This document shows positions 1-16,237 of a stretch of DNA of 64,000 bases, piece after piece (position 1 is the stretch's first letter; each line of letters begins with the position of its first letter). This stretch comes from Azadirachta indica (Eukaryota > Streptophyta > Magnoliopsida > Sapindales > Meliaceae). The position numbers and the translations under genes are program-made. The stretch lies in assembly GCA_022749755.1 (NCBI GenBank), contig CM040451.1, positions 10,057,871-10,121,870 of the forward strand. Direction: 5' to 3'. Under the pieces are notes generated by a model that worked only from the letters and a program-made list of their open reading frames with translations, searched no databases and was not told the DNA's origin.

Positions 1-170
1 ATATAGACCCATTCATTTTTATTTTATAATATCCTGAAAATTCTATATAATTAATTTTGTTATATAAGAGCCAATTAGATTAAAAAATGATAAAAATTAT
101 AGTAAAATTGCATATAGACCAATTCATTTTTATTTTATAATATCCCAAAAATTCTATATAATTAATTCTA
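1..170. repeat. Direct repeat, 111-bp period
   Basis: The first ~57 bases recur with few changes from position 112 (both copies start ATATAGACC and run through TTCATTTTTATTTTATAA), giving a period of 111 bp. The array may continue upstream of the window. It is AT-rich and has no coding potential. Confidence 0.8.
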
Positions 171-282
171 ATTTATTGACACTAAAATAGTTTTTTGTGC
201 AAAAACATATCCAAACATTTAATGCTGCACGAAATAAACTTCAAAAAGAAAAAAAAGGCTTTAAAATGAAAGTTTTAAAAAA

Positions 283-1401
283 GAATATTTAACACATACT
301 TCTCCTAAAGTTTAAGATTCTAGTACTTAGAGAAAAAGTTTAAGAAATGGGACACTTAAACTCTTTTGACCGTCAATTTGGCCATCAATTATAAAAGAAA
401 AAAACTTATTTGCCCTTAGTTATCTTTTTATGAATAAATACAAAAATTGATTCTGGAAATTTGTTAATATTTTATTTGATGGTGGAAGCTATGAAAACAG
501 AATGCAAGCCCAAAATGAAAAATCGCTAATAAAATGTTTCATGGGTTTTGCTGAACCTTTTGGAAGTTGGATCAACAACTCCTAAAGAGGTCCATTGCCA
601 CTTTTGACACATTTTTTGTGGGCCATTCTTTTGGAATTCCAAATGAAGATCTCAAACGCTAGCCATGCGATCTTCACGAGGCATTAACACGCAGTCAAAG
701 CCAATTAAAGATGATTTAGTTGCATCCAAGAATAGCAACAATTTTAGTTCCATGTTCACAGTCAATCCATACTTGAAACTTTTCGTTCAATATCCTAATC
801 TAATAAAGATCATGTTCCCACTTGTCATCTTGTCTTTGCCTGCAAAAATATATTATTGTGGTAACACAATTATAAAGTCTCTTGCCTTAGATTTCTAATT
901 TCACAGGCTCCAAGATTTTCGTGGCTGAGCTTGCTCGAGAACACAGGAAATGTAGATAGCTTGGCTTTTTCAAAAGGGAGGTTGTGGATAAGGGATTTAG
1001 AGAGGGAAAAGGAAAAGAGATTTGGAGAGGGGAGACAAAGAGGGAGAGCGGCGGCGATGACAGATTGCAGAGGGGGAGAGATTAGGGTTAGGTATTTGTG
1101 GCATGAAAAATAAGAAAAAAATTAAAAAAATAGATAAAAGCCAACGCGGAACAAAAAGGTAACTAAATGTTGTCCAATGGTTAGTTACCACTTCAAGTCA
1201 GGTGCTTCAGTACAAACCATTTATCTGTTATAATGTTAAACCAAACAGGAAAAAGAAAAAGTGATTGTTTGTTTATCATAACACCTCTAAAACTAATGGG
1301 AAGCCAATGGAAATGGACCTCTTCAGAGCGGTAAGTGTTCTTTATCTTGAACTCTCTGTTAAGATCTCAAATTTTGTAGGAGTTATGTGTTAAATTCTCC
1401 T
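283..1401. mobile_element. Mutator-like (MULE) element, non-autonomous
   Basis: The left end reads GAATATTTAACACATACTTC and the complement of the right end reads GGAGAATTTAACACATAACT, so the termini are inverted copies. The element is flanked by TTTTAAAAAA at 273-282 and 1402-1411, in the Mutator duplication size range, although this run is low in complexity. The subterminal order (TTTAACACATAC, then TTTGCCCT, then an A-rich run) matches the better supported MULE at 17959-19491, so the two are probably one family. No transposase is present. The interior at ~930-1115 is markedly GC-richer; read on the minus strand it resembles a plant 5' leader (CCTAACCCTAATC followed by a GCCGCCGC-like run). 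This could be a captured gene fragment, as in Pack-MULEs. Confidence 0.6.
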
Positions 1402-1574
1402 TTTTAAAAAATACAAGGATGTTTCCGGTTTATTTTCTTCATATATGTGGACAATGGACATGCCGCGTGTAAAGCCGTACTGTTATCCTGAGACAGATAT
1501 ACTGGCCGCCTTACGATATCTACTGCTGTCCCATCTATTTAATGTCGTTTCTCTCCTCAAAATCGCCCACAGAG

Positions 1575-1659
1575 TTGACTCACCATCTTCTTCATTTACT
1601 TTTTGTTTTCACCGCTGAGAACAGAAGCAGTTAATCTTCTTGACTTCACTTTGTTGACT
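1575..1659 (+). promoter_or_regulatory. W-box cluster upstream of A1
   Basis: Three TTGACT cores lie at 1575-1580, 1640-1645 and 1654-1659, within 260 bp of the A1 start codon. TTGAC(C/T) is the binding core of WRKY factors. The last one sits in a stretch (CTTCACTTTGTTGACTTT) also present upstream of A3 (core 25216-25221), and related TTGACTT sites precede psi-A2 near 8.52 kb. Conservation across copies supports a regulatory role, which is inferred. Confidence 0.5.
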
Positions 1660-1829
1660 TTATGAAACAAACAAGTCTCCTCCGCCAACTCCTTCGCATC
1701 GTGTCGACGTTTTATTTGATAACTCTCATCACTGAAAAAATAAAATATAAAATAATAAAAAAAAAGAAGAGAGAAGATAGTTGGTTACGAAATACACTCC
1801 ATGTTCTGCAACGTGAACTGAGAATCAAA

Positions 1830-5248
<3,419 letters not shown>

Positions 5249-8200
5249 CTATGAAAGATATGTCTTTCAAAAACGTATTTGTCAATAACCGATGAAACTT
5301 CAATAAAAGCTTATCAATTATTCTGTTGGATTCACTTCTAAATTATGAGAAACCATAAGGCTTGTAGTTACGTGGTAGTGCCCTGTATATGACCTATAAT
5401 TGGTCAGGGGTTAGGGTTGGGCTGACTGATGTTGTTCAGGGCGAGCAAATATTATGAAGATGAGTATTGTTTCAACTTTAATGGCGGAATATACGAGGCA
5501 TTGTCTTTTCTTAGGTTCCGTTTGTTTCAAATATATAATTATGGGTTGATAAGTTTAGACAACGATAATGTTTTTCTACATGATTCCAGTTTCTGGCCAG
5601 ATGTCCTAAATAGCTGAGATAGGCTGAACAGTTTTTGTTAGTTTTTAAATTCTGGTTGAGATAAGAGTGTTTCTTTCGATCAATTTTGGTATCTGCATCG
5701 TAGTAAATCTTTCGAGTTTGAACTTTTTGAAATGAAAATGTTCAAAACATTGTTTGATTTACAATTTGCAAGCTATGCAGATGCACTCATGTGAAATTGG
5801 GAGGAAGAAGATAAATGATTTGATATTTTAATTGCAGCGATGAATGGACCAATTGTATAAAAGAATCGTATCAGAGAACATGACATTGTAGCAATTGTAT
5901 GTCAGTACAATTATCATATAATCCCAAACAAATGACGACTACTGTTTGTTGCGGTTACGTGTTGCTACGAGTGGGAATAGAGGAGCGTGTAAGATAGTTA
6001 GCGGGAAAGAGGGGTGTAATTGAAATTATACCATAACATTTATGAAACTTGATCGGAGAAAATAAAAAAAAGGGAGAGAAGCTTTTTCTTTTTAAAATTT
6101 TGTAAAAGGTGAGAAATGAAGTTCGAGGAAACATGAGACATCTTTAAAGTTTTAAAAAATGAAAGATATTCTTGAAGTTGCATTAATAAATACCTTTTAA
6201 ATTTGAAGAAATTAATAAGTACCTTAACTTCAATTTATATTACTGTGGATTTGTTGAAATGAGGATTTTTAATTTGTTTTCGGGTAATTGAAATGAGAAA
6301 TTCTTATTTGACTATACATAGTTGAAATATGAAACCCTATTTTGATTTTGGGTAGTTGAAATGAGAAATACTAATTTGATTATGAGCAACTGAAATCTTT
6401 AATTTAATTTTAAAAACCTTAATTTTGAAAAGTAAAGAAAAAATATATATATTTTTTAATTTGGGCCACCTAACTACTTTATTAGTCTTTATAAAGTTAA
6501 GTTCAACGAATGCACTTATAGAATTGGGACGTATTGATATTGGCTATAAATTTAGATTATATAGGAAGATTGTTAATATATACGAGACAAAGTTAAAAAT
6601 AACCCTTTAAAAAATAATATATTTTTTTTGTACTTAAATTTTTGAAAAAATCTTGAATATTCTTTAAATTTTTAGGGTGTGTTAGATATAGTTACGTTTT
6701 AGAAAAATAGAAAGATATTCTTAACCTTTTTGTCGATACTTAAATTTTTAAAATATATTATTTTAATCACTAAATTTTAAAAAATTAATAAATTAAGATA
6801 TAATTTTTATGATTAACAATTTAATCCTACAATTGTCTACAAGATGTTAGGGACTAAAATGTTAAACTTAAAAAAAAAAAATTATTTCATTTTATTATTC
6901 TAAAAATTTTAGAAACAAGAATACAATTATCTAAATTAAAATGCTAACAATGAATTTAGACACTGGTATACTAAAACATTCCAACCTTTTTTTATTTTTT
7001 TAATAATTTATTATATAATGATTATAAAAATTGTCAAATAAAATATGGATAATATCTTAAAATTATATCATTTTGATTATATTTTCTTAAAAACATTATC
7101 AAGTATGTAATTGATATAAATAAGCGAATATAGATATACATACACAATTTATTAAAAATAAAAATAATCAAAATTCTCTTTTAAAATTTGTAATCAAAAT
7201 TTAACTAAAATATTAAATAAACATAACACTAAATTTAATTCACATATTCTCATTTTTCTTACTGCAAGATAATTATTTATTTTTTTTTAACAAATTGTTA
7301 GCATTTTAATTTAGATAAAAGATTTAGTGTTTTCTCAAAAGTCAAGGGGACATATAGAAATATCTATTATTTAACTTAAAATACTAACAATAAATTAGAA
7401 AAAATCTAAATAAATATTTTTGTAAAAAAAAAAAGAATGATAATAAATTATAATATATAAATTCAATTTATTTAGTGTAAATAGAATTGATAATTAAAAA
7501 TACTTTTAAATTCTTATTTGATAGTTTAATTTAATTTTGATTAAAAAATTAAAAGACAATTTTGATTATCTTTATTTGTAATAAATATAGTATTTATTTA
7601 TATTTATATTTATATTAATTATATGTTTGATAATATTTAAAGAAAATGCAATGAAAATAATATAATTTTTCAATAAGTATATAAAATAAGTTATTACACA
7701 TATTTTATTTAAAATTTATTATTATCATGATATAACAAATTATTAGCACAAAAATAAAAAAACAGAAAATTCTGGAAGCAGTTTGGCATATTAGTTTGTC
7801 TAAATTTATTATTAGTATTTTAATTTAAATAATTATATTTTTTTCTAAAACTTCTAAAGACAATAAAATAAAACAAACCCTTTTAAATTTAATATTTTAG
7901 CCCTGAATATAATATGTTGTAAATAGTAAGGACAAAGTGTCATTATAAGGAAGTTATATCTTATTCTATTATTTTGTCAAAATTTAATAATTAGAATAAT
8001 AATATTCTAACATGTCAAAGTGTCCGAAATTAAGTAAGTGGTATTTTCTTATTTGCTCAAAATTAGAGATATTTAACATACCTTAAAAACCTAAAGATAC
8101 TTAATGTTTTTTAAAAAATTAGAGGATAAATAAAAATATCCATTTTTTAAAATTAGTATCAAAATATTTCATGAAATGGACTCAAGTTGAAAATATATAT

Positions 8201-8717
8201 GAAACAATTAGATTGTTTAATTATAATCTTGTTCCTAACTCATGGAATGCCAATAGTTGACTAATAATAAACTTCTAGGAAACATCAATATATGACTTCT
8301 AAAACTCTTCCATTTTTTTCCTCTTTAAAAGAAATGAAAATTAAAATTACTTTTTTGAACATTCAACATTTAAAGGATATCAAACTAATTTATGCTTTAG
8401 ATTTTAGGACTCTTCCAAACTAAACGTGACTGTTGTTTCTCTATTCCAAGTTTCCACAAATTTGACTGAAGTTTTACGCCTTTGATTTCTGTTAGAACAC
8501 AAACAATTAATTTCTCATCTTGACTTGCTTTATTGACTTTTGTGTTAGAGGTCTCCTATGCCTAACCAACCGTATATGTCATTTCCACATATATCATCGG
8601 AATATTATAAAAAGATAAGACTAAATAAAAAATAAAATAAGAGAAAAAAAATGGTAGAAGAATGATTAATAAACACACCCCACACCCCGTACTCCTCAGC
8701 ATAGACTCAGAAGCAAG
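5249..8717. other. Intergenic, A1 to psi-A2
   Basis: The first ~640 bp (to ~5890) match the region downstream of A3 (28467 to ~29070), including GTATATGACCTATAATTGGT versus CTATATGACTTAGCATTGGT and a shared GACCAATTGTATAAAA. The duplicated unit therefore included the 3' flank. From ~6000 to 8400 the sequence is extremely AT-rich with no coding signal. I see no gene. Confidence 0.6.
6258..6393. repeat. Four tandem 34-bp repeats
   Basis: Diverged units of exactly 34 bp occupy 6258-6291, 6292-6325, 6326-6359 and 6360-6393. Each starts AAT(G/A)(A/T)G and ends in a TTGA- or CTGA-like tetramer. A partial unit may precede them. No function is apparent. Confidence 0.75.
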
Positions 8718-9466
8718 ATGTCTTGCTTGAAGTTCTTCCTTTCCTTTTTGTTTCTAACAACTTTAAGCTATCTGATTAGTTTTGTAACCGCAGAACCAAC
8801 ATTTGTTTATAGCTTTAACCCTAACGGAAGCAGTGTCTTTCAACCCAACCTCGAGCTTCTCCTCTCTTCTCTTCCTTAACGCCAGTAGGAGTAATGCATT
8901 TTCCATTCTTCAACGCCACCCCTGGTCAAGAACCTGATAAGGTCTACCTCATCTTTCTCTGCCGTGGCGATAAAACAACCAGCAAATGCTAAGACTGTGT
9001 CAATTACGCTGTCAGGAATCTGACGCAGCAGCGGCCAATTGAAGAACAAAACATAATTTGGTACGAGGAGTGCCTTGTACGTTACTCAAACCGGCCTTTC
9101 TTTTCTACGGCCGACAGGTCAAAAGTTGCTATCATGTTCAATAATACACAAAATATTACAGACCCACACAAGTTTAACGATCTAGTCGGGAATTTGATGA
9201 ACGAAACTGCAATTGATGAGGTAGATAGTCCCCAAAAGTTTGCGACGAAAAAGGCAAATTTCACGGTCTTTTACATTTGTACGACCTTGTATGGTGTACA
9301 GCGGACCTGTCGGGCTCAGATTGTAACGAATGTCTTCGAGATGCTAGCTATTTCACGTTTGCCGAGACGTTGCAGTGGAATGCAAGGTGGAAAAGTGTTG
9401 CTTCTGAGCCGTAATGTCTGGTATGAGTTGTACCCATTTTACAACGAATCAGCCATTGCGACGCCG

Positions 9467-10197
9467 TGTCACATGCCGCCAAAACACAAGTGGAATTGCC
9501 GAAGACTTATAAGTACATTAGCGCACAACCTCCAACACAAGGGTATACAAGTGACACCTTTCGACATACGAACGTGTAAGCAAAATGATTTGCAGATGAA
9601 CAATACCTAAGATGAGCAGTACACCGCGAGCTGACATGCTTGTAAGGGTGAATTTCAATTGTTGGAGGTCTAATGTTTGTTTTGGGGCAGTCCATGATAT
9701 TAGTGGATAGATTGTTCATGCACACACATAAACAAGAAAACTTTGAATTAGCCCCAAATGTATTGTGTTTGTTTCAAGCCCATTGTGGCCATGTTTATAA
9801 ATACACTCTATTTTTTGTACATGACTTAATTGGCTCACATTTATGTTAAGTAGTGGTAAGTGAGAGTTAGATAGGATTTTATTTGTGTAATGTAATCTCT
9901 ACCATCCATTTGTTAAGGGCCAAATCTCATATATTGGTTTGTAAATATATAAATGTAAGTGTAGTGTAAATGAAACAGAGAAGCCATTCCTTTCATCTTC
10001 CAAGTGCAAAACATGTTTCTTTCTCTCCTCCAATTTTAATTGCATTTCTTCACTTTGATAGTGGATTCCTTCATCTTTCACACCAACACACACACACAAA
10101 GTGATCTTAGGTTAAAAGGTTTACTTAATTCAATTCTGCAAACTCAATTAAGTGTCGCACGTAACTAAATTTTGCTTTCAATTTTCAGGACGTGACA
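9467..10197 (+). repeat. 5' LTR of the gag-only element
   Basis: It runs from TGTCACATGCCGCC to GGACGTGACA. It contains a TATA-like stretch (GTAAATATATAAATG, near 9940) about 250 bp before its end, and a (CA)n run near 10090. It pairs with 16238-16973. Confidence 0.92.
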
Positions 10198-10200
10198 ATG

Positions 10201-10212
10201 TGGTACCAGAAC
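10201..10212 (+). other. Primer binding site
   Basis: TGGTACCAGAAC begins three bases after the 5' LTR. It matches the plant initiator-Met tRNA site TGGTATCAGAGC at 10 of 12 positions. Confidence 0.8.
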
Positions 10213-12555
10213 AAATTTGTGTGCCTTTGTGTGATAAGAACCTCTGCAACTTATAGGCAATTGATTGTTGTTGCTAGCTTAAGCAATCTTGGATTTTAGG
10301 ACCTAAATTTTGGTGTGAACAGTAGCTAAAATTTTGGGTTTTAAAACTTGATTGCTGTGAAATCTTTGGTTGTTGTGGAATTTGGGTATTGTGGATTGCT
10401 ATTGTGAAGTTTAGCCGTGAGTTGTGGGTTGATAGATTTTGTGTTGTCAAACTTTCACTACAACAACACATGACTTTTGGTAGCATTTTTTGGTAGCAAT
10501 TTTTTTCATAATGTTACTAAATGTTAATTTATTGTAACATTTTTTAAAAAATGCTACTATTAAGTGTGAAAATAGTAACACTTTTTATTTCATTGCATTT
10601 TATATTTAATTTGTAGCATGTTATTAATGTTGTGTTTAATATTAACTAAAATAGCATTATAAAAATGTCAACAAACAATTGTCTCTTAGTAACATTGAAT
10701 CAATGCTACAAATTTTCTTAAATTTGTAAGGGGAAATCATATTAGAACCGCCAAAATTTAAAGTGCTTAAAAATTTTATAATATTAAATATCAAAGGGCT
10801 GATAATATTTTTATATTTCTGTGTTAGAAAAGAAAAAAATAATTCACCACAAGTTAACAAATTTAAAAAATTAACATTTTCTCTAGTGGCTTTAATAGTC
10901 CTAAATACACTTAAACACCTTATTTTTCATTATTCCTTCCATTCATCAGCCAACGGCTCATCCTTTCGGCAAGTTAACCTTCCTCTCTAGTGTAGGTAAG
11001 GTACAATTTCATCTTTATTTGTTCCCGTAATTGCTTAACTTTTTATTTGTTTGTCTGAGTTTATATTGTAGATTAGTTACATCACAAATCCCTAATCTTT
11101 CCGAAGAATAAGAATATTGCTAAGTTGAAGAATTATGAATTAATAATGATCAGTCAAAATCATTAACAATCGCCTACTGCTACTTCTTCTCGTTTGCTTT
11201 TTAAGAAGTTATTTGATTTATCCTCTTCGAATTCCATTTAATTCAATTTAACAAATTCTAGGGTTTAGCATTTTTCTCATATGTTGCAATATTTTTTTGC
11301 ATAGAGGATTTGAATTGTCATCAAATTGTGGACACTTTATTTTTAAAAACATATCTCTAAGCTTTGGCTTAGAGATTATATATCTTAAAAAATGTTCAAC
11401 AGGCTGTTTTGGAGGTAACGTGTTACTTGTAGATTTTTTCAGTTTTATGTGTCAGCTTATTTCATTTTGTTACAAAAATTTTGAGTTCATAGATGGATAT
11501 AATGTGATGATTGTTGTCGCATAAATTGGTGAAGAAGTCCTTGTTATAATGGAGTTGATCTTGTAATATGTTTTTATGTTAATGTTTCATCTTTGAGAAT
11601 GATTCAGCGAATGGGAAGAATGTGAAGGAAGCATGATGGACGAGTTGATATCCCTTTTTTCATTTGATTAACTCAGTTAATCTTGTATCCAAATCACTTT
11701 GAAATGGACTTATGATATCTTCTATTATGTCTGTTTATTTACTTTTTGAATGCTCTAAATCTCTTTAGTTGTTCATGATTTCTAAATGTTTATTCCAGTG
11801 GTTCCTTAATAAGTTTTATTAGCTTTAATTAGATTGTAAAGTGTAAGAAATTGAAAGGTATTTTGTGAAAACAAGCCAACAGGACTACTAAGAGACGTAT
11901 GCGAAATGGGAGCTGAACAACTTCAATTTCCATCATAGTCTACAGATGGTGAGATCTATTCAAAAAGTTTGTTTGGCCAGATCCTTTACTAGTATACTAT
12001 TAACTAAACTTATAGATTCTATTATGCTTAGTTGTAGATTCCTAATATTTTTAGACCAAAAGTTTAATTTGTTGAGCTGTCAATTAAAAATATGTATCTT
12101 GTTCAAAGAAAGGAAAAGACAATTATGCTGATTGATGTAATGCAACATTTACAAGAACTTGCCTTTTGTTTGCATCATAGAACTTTAGTTATTAAGGTTT
12201 GGTTTCTATCTTTAAGTGAAGAGTAGTTTTTGCCATAATATTCTAATGTGATTACTTGTGCTTTGTGAAATGAATTCATGACAATCCTAATTGTAAAAGG
12301 TTTTTTTTTTCCCAATGATTTTGAACTAGATATTGCGAGTCTTTCACTTGATGAATTACAAAAGCTTTTTTTTTTTTTGTTTCTGATGAAAGTGTTGAAT
12401 ATGAAACCCAAATAGTGTCCTTTTCTAGGAGAAAATAGTTGCATATTTCTATTACTGTATTCTTTGTTTTCAAGAGAAAAAAAAAATAACAATTATTTTT
12501 TTGCTATAATGTACAGAAAACAACCTTGGAGGTAGTAACAAATATGTCAATATAA

Positions 12556-12759
12556 TTGTTGCAGGTTTTGAGCCATTTATGTGCATAAAACAGGAGCAAA
12601 ATTGTTACATTTCTCAGGGATGTTTTAGTGCCTAAGATAGCACCAAAACAGCATCAAAGTTGCTGCAATTTCTCGGCTGTGTTAGTGCATAAATAGCACC
12701 AAAACAACAGCAAAATTGTTGCAATTTCTGGGCTGTTTTAGTTCATAAACAGCACCAAA
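12556..12759. repeat. ~55-60 bp tandem repeats inside the CACTA element
   Basis: Three to four diverged units share the order TTTCTC/GGG, TGTTTTAGTGC/TTCATAA, AGCACCAAAACA, then GCAAAATTGTTGCAA. Unit starts lie near 12556, 12610, 12669 and 12725. The origin is unknown. Confidence 0.75.
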
Positions 12760-13989
12760 TATCTAATTTTTGGAGATGGCATATAGATAATTTTAGAAAA
12801 TAGGTTTGGTTAATATGTTTTCAGGAATAATCTTGGATATAATCATAATATCTAGTTCAAAATCTGGAAAATAAAGTTATTTCCTATAGTTTATTTTGAG
12901 AAAGCTAATATTATCTACTAAACACAATTTTGGGCATTACAAATATTGAGTATGCAATTTTGTTTTTATATTGTATATTAATATTTTTAAATTCTTTCCA
13001 GATTGCAAACCAAACGCTTAGATTGCTTTAGGGGTAGACTAATAGATGCATATAGTTTCTTACACGAAGAAAAAAACATTGGTGGCTTACCATGGTTTGG
13101 GCATCCTATTAGAAGTTAAGTACAAAGTTGATGTCAAATTATAATTTTTTATTTGAATAAGGGACCTGCCACAAATTTTGGATAATTAGAATGTAAAAGT
13201 CAATATTTTTTATGTAGAAAAACACCATGAAATAATGTGAATCATGCTATAATTTTAGACATTTTACTTGCTGTTATTTTCAGACATTTTTTTATTGAGA
13301 AATGCTTGTTACATGTCTACTATTTGCTTTCCTTATATAAGTTGCCTGTGTTATTTTCTTTAGCATAGTTGAAACTTGAGCATAATTGAGATTTAATTCT
13401 GGGTTTGAAAATCATTACTTTTCTATACAGCACCTCCTTAGAGTTGCACCTGTTACAGGTATACTCTGCGTACATTTTAATTATTGTTGCTAACGTTATT
13501 GATTTGTTAGTTTTACTAATTTATATTATAATCATATTTATTTTGCATTGATATTATAACTTTTAGAGATCAGAATACTTGGTTATAAAGAGACGATAAA
13601 TTGAAGTTATAATATTACTTTTCTTGTTTGGTTAGAATATATTCAAGTATAGAAAAAAACAAACTCACTTCTTGTATATATAGTTGTAGTTGGATTGGCC
13701 TACCCTTAGCTTTTTGTGTATGTCTTATATACCAGTCTACATACTCATCTTCTTGTGTAATTTTTTTTTTTTTTGTGTATTTGGAAATATATTAATTTTG
13801 ATACAATAGATGATGGGTGTAATATTTATATATAATTTCAAATAGAATGATTTGAATTTTGGATTATATTACATTATTTTATATTTGATACTTATTTAAA
13901 TAAAAAGCTTTGAAGATAATTACAAATTAAAAGAAAAGCATATGAACATTACAATAGTAAGATAATATTTTAGCAACATTTTATAATAG

Positions 13990-14012
13990 TTATATATATA
14001 TATATATATATA
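13990..14012. repeat. (TA)n microsatellite
   Basis: An uninterrupted TA run lies near the right end of the CACTA element. Confidence 0.9.
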
Positions 14013-14404
14013 CATGTAGATTTTATAAGGATACGTTAGCATTTCGAAAATGCTACTATTATTTACAATATGTGCATCTTTTAAATGTTACAAAAGATAG
14101 GATATTACCATTACAAATTGTAATTGAAGTTTTAGTAGTAGCATTTTGTTCATGCTATATCTTGAATTTGGTAGCATTTTCAAAATGCTATATATAGTCC
14201 AATGATAACATTTATGCAATGTAATTAGAGGTGATTACATAACTTTTCTTACAAGCTATTAAAACATTATTATAGCATCCAATTAATGCTGCAAAAAACA
14301 AAAGCCTTTAGTTACGTTGGCTAACATAGCACAAGTCAAAATGCTACCATATGTAATTTTTCTTGTAGTGTTTACTTCGTAGAATTTGTGTTGTGGAACT
14401 TAAA

Positions 14405-16207
14405 AATGGCAGCCAAGGATGTTGAAGCTAGTAGTGTTGTGTAGATTGAGCAGGAAGGGCAAAATGTTGCCTAAAGTTCGAAGAAGGCAACGAAGGAGAG
14501 GGGAGTGTTCAGGAGATGATAGGTTTATTCGAAGTTAGGTTGACTAGAATTGAGCTTTCCTTGGGCGATATTCATCAGCATCTCGATAGCCTCGATGATA
14601 GAATGGTAGAACGCTAGACGAATGGTGCTGCTAGTGTTGAAAGTTAACTTCAGTATGCTTTTGACGTTTTCGCTAATTCCATGAAGTTGGCCATGGATAA
14701 ATTTTAAAGGCAAGTGGAACGTCAAGGAAATCGACACTTTCCTATAGATGATGGAGCGCTACTTTGGTATAGTTCAAATGCACGAAGATCAGCTCAAAAT
14801 TAGTACTGCTACTCTTTGTTTCGATGGTAATGTAGCGCTATAGTGGAGACGCTGACATACAGAGATAGAGAGGGGTTTGTGCCGGATAGATACTTGGGAG
14901 CCCTTTAAGAGGGAGTTGAAAAGGCAATTCTACCCTAAAAATGTTGAGGAGGCTACGATAAAGAAGTTCCGAGAACTAAGCAGTAAGGGTCAATAACCAA
15001 GTATATGTGATAATATAATTCGCTCATGCTCGAGGTCACTGACATTTCGGAGAAAAGGAGGTTGCTATTTTTCATGAATGAGTTATGACCATGGGCAGAA
15101 CAAGAGTTGCGGAGAAGAAATGTCCAAGACTTTACTTTGGTAATAGCCGTAATAGAGTCCTTGATTGAGCATTGCCGCAACCGAAGCCTGAACAAGAGTG
15201 ACTATAAGAGAGGTGAGGGAGTGAAACCTTACAAGTCGGGACCTCAATATGAGATGGGTCAGCCACCGAAAGGTCTCAAGCAGCAAAATGGCAATCGAGG
15301 ACAATTTGACAAGTAATGTGATTGGAAGTAATGGACGTGCTACTTGTGTGGTAGGGATTATCACATCAAGGAATGCCTATAACGGAACCACTTCAATGCT
15401 TTATTAAGCTCGTTTAAATTAAAGGAGGATGTCTGGATTAAAGCATTACGCATCCTTAACTTAATGAAGACCAAACGAGAGTAAAAAGGATAGACGTTCG
15501 GGGTCAAGTCAGAATTGAGGCCAGAACTCAGGAAGACGCTAAAGTTCATCGACACCAGCATTAACAAGGTAAGCTTCAAAGGTTTTATTGATTACAGCGC
15601 TAACCAATGCTTAATTTTGGAGAAGTTAGCAATAAGTTTAGGGTTAGTGCTAAGTAAGAAGACGGGATGGATCAAGGTTGTGGATCAACCTTCTCGGTCG
15701 ATATGTGGAATTGCTCGTAGAGTACCTATCAACATCAAGAGTTGGCAAGACAAAATTTATCTGAATGTAGTGCCGATGAGTGACTTCAAGCTTGTGTTGG
15801 GTGACAAATTCATCGACAAGTTTTTACCTTTCACATTTACTGAAGACGGGTGTATGGAATTCCATGATGTGGGGAAGCGACACAAGATGCCGATCGAGCA
15901 AATTAGTATTGGCAGCAGGGTATTGTTGGCTTTCCAAGTTATAAATGGAGTAGATACTTACATGTCACAGCGTAAGGAATATAGTACTTCATCTTTAAGG
16001 CTTGGTATTTCTGGGGAAGATCAGGGCAAGCTCCGAGGGAAGGGCGACATGGTACCACCAGGACTGCTAAAACAACTTTCACAAGGGTGTGAAGCTGACC
16101 ATGCTAGAAAATCCAAGCCCAACAGCCAAGCATCAGTGATATCCAGCATCTGCAACATCAATGAAGATTCAGCGCACTCAATTTATGCCGCTCAACAGGA
16201 AACTTGA
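14405..16207 (+). pseudogene. Decayed gypsy-type gag and protease
   Basis: An ATG near 14406 starts MAAKDVEASSVV and then meets a stop. Further on are stretches typical of the retrotransposon gag domain (LWW-R / W-FKRELKRQFYPKNVEE region, ~14840-14960). A CCHC zinc knuckle C-YL-C-GRDY-H-IKE-C follows near 15340-15375. An open frame at 15515-16207 corresponds to the pepsin-like protease region but lacks a clear catalytic DTG/DSG (IDYSAN instead). It stops just before the polypurine tract, so pol is absent. Several stops and shifts make it non-coding today. Confidence 0.75.
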
Positions 16208-16237
16208 CGAGGGCGTCAAGCATTTCGGTGGGGAAAG

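Larger units (their letters stand above)
10456..14370. mobile_element. CACTA (En/Spm-like) transposon, non-autonomous, nested
   Basis: The left end reads CACTACAACAACACATGA and the complement of the right end reads CACTACAAGAAAAATTACAT. A perfect 3-bp target duplication TTT flanks it (10453-10455 and 14371-14373), as expected for CACTA elements. Subterminal repeats of the GGTAGCATTTT / AATGCTAC type are scattered within a few hundred bases of both ends, where transposase binds in this superfamily. The 3.9-kb interior has no TNP1/TNP2-like reading frame, so it would need a transposase supplied elsewhere. It sits inside the gag-only retrotransposon and so inserted after it. Confidence 0.9.

Noticed and set aside
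931..1113. GC-rich open frame (60 codons, starting MLENTGN) inside the MULE
   Set aside because: The composition is purine-rich repeat-like (GGAGAGG, AGAGGGAG) and the better interpretation is a leader-like sequence on the other strand. No family resemblance.
1662..1829. Upstream in-frame start for A1
   Set aside because: It would place a Lys-rich stretch of 56 residues ahead of a clear signal peptide, and A3 has no matching extension.
6250..6400. Possible CRISPR-like array
   Set aside because: The 34-bp units are contiguous tandem copies without spacers, in a plant nuclear context.
11297..11524. Open frames within the CACTA element as transposase
   Set aside because: They are short, Phe/Leu-rich and AT-driven, with no TNP2 or TNP1 features.
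15361..15579. Minus-strand frames across the gag-protease region
   Set aside because: They are shadows of the plus-strand retrotransposon remnant, with no independent motif.
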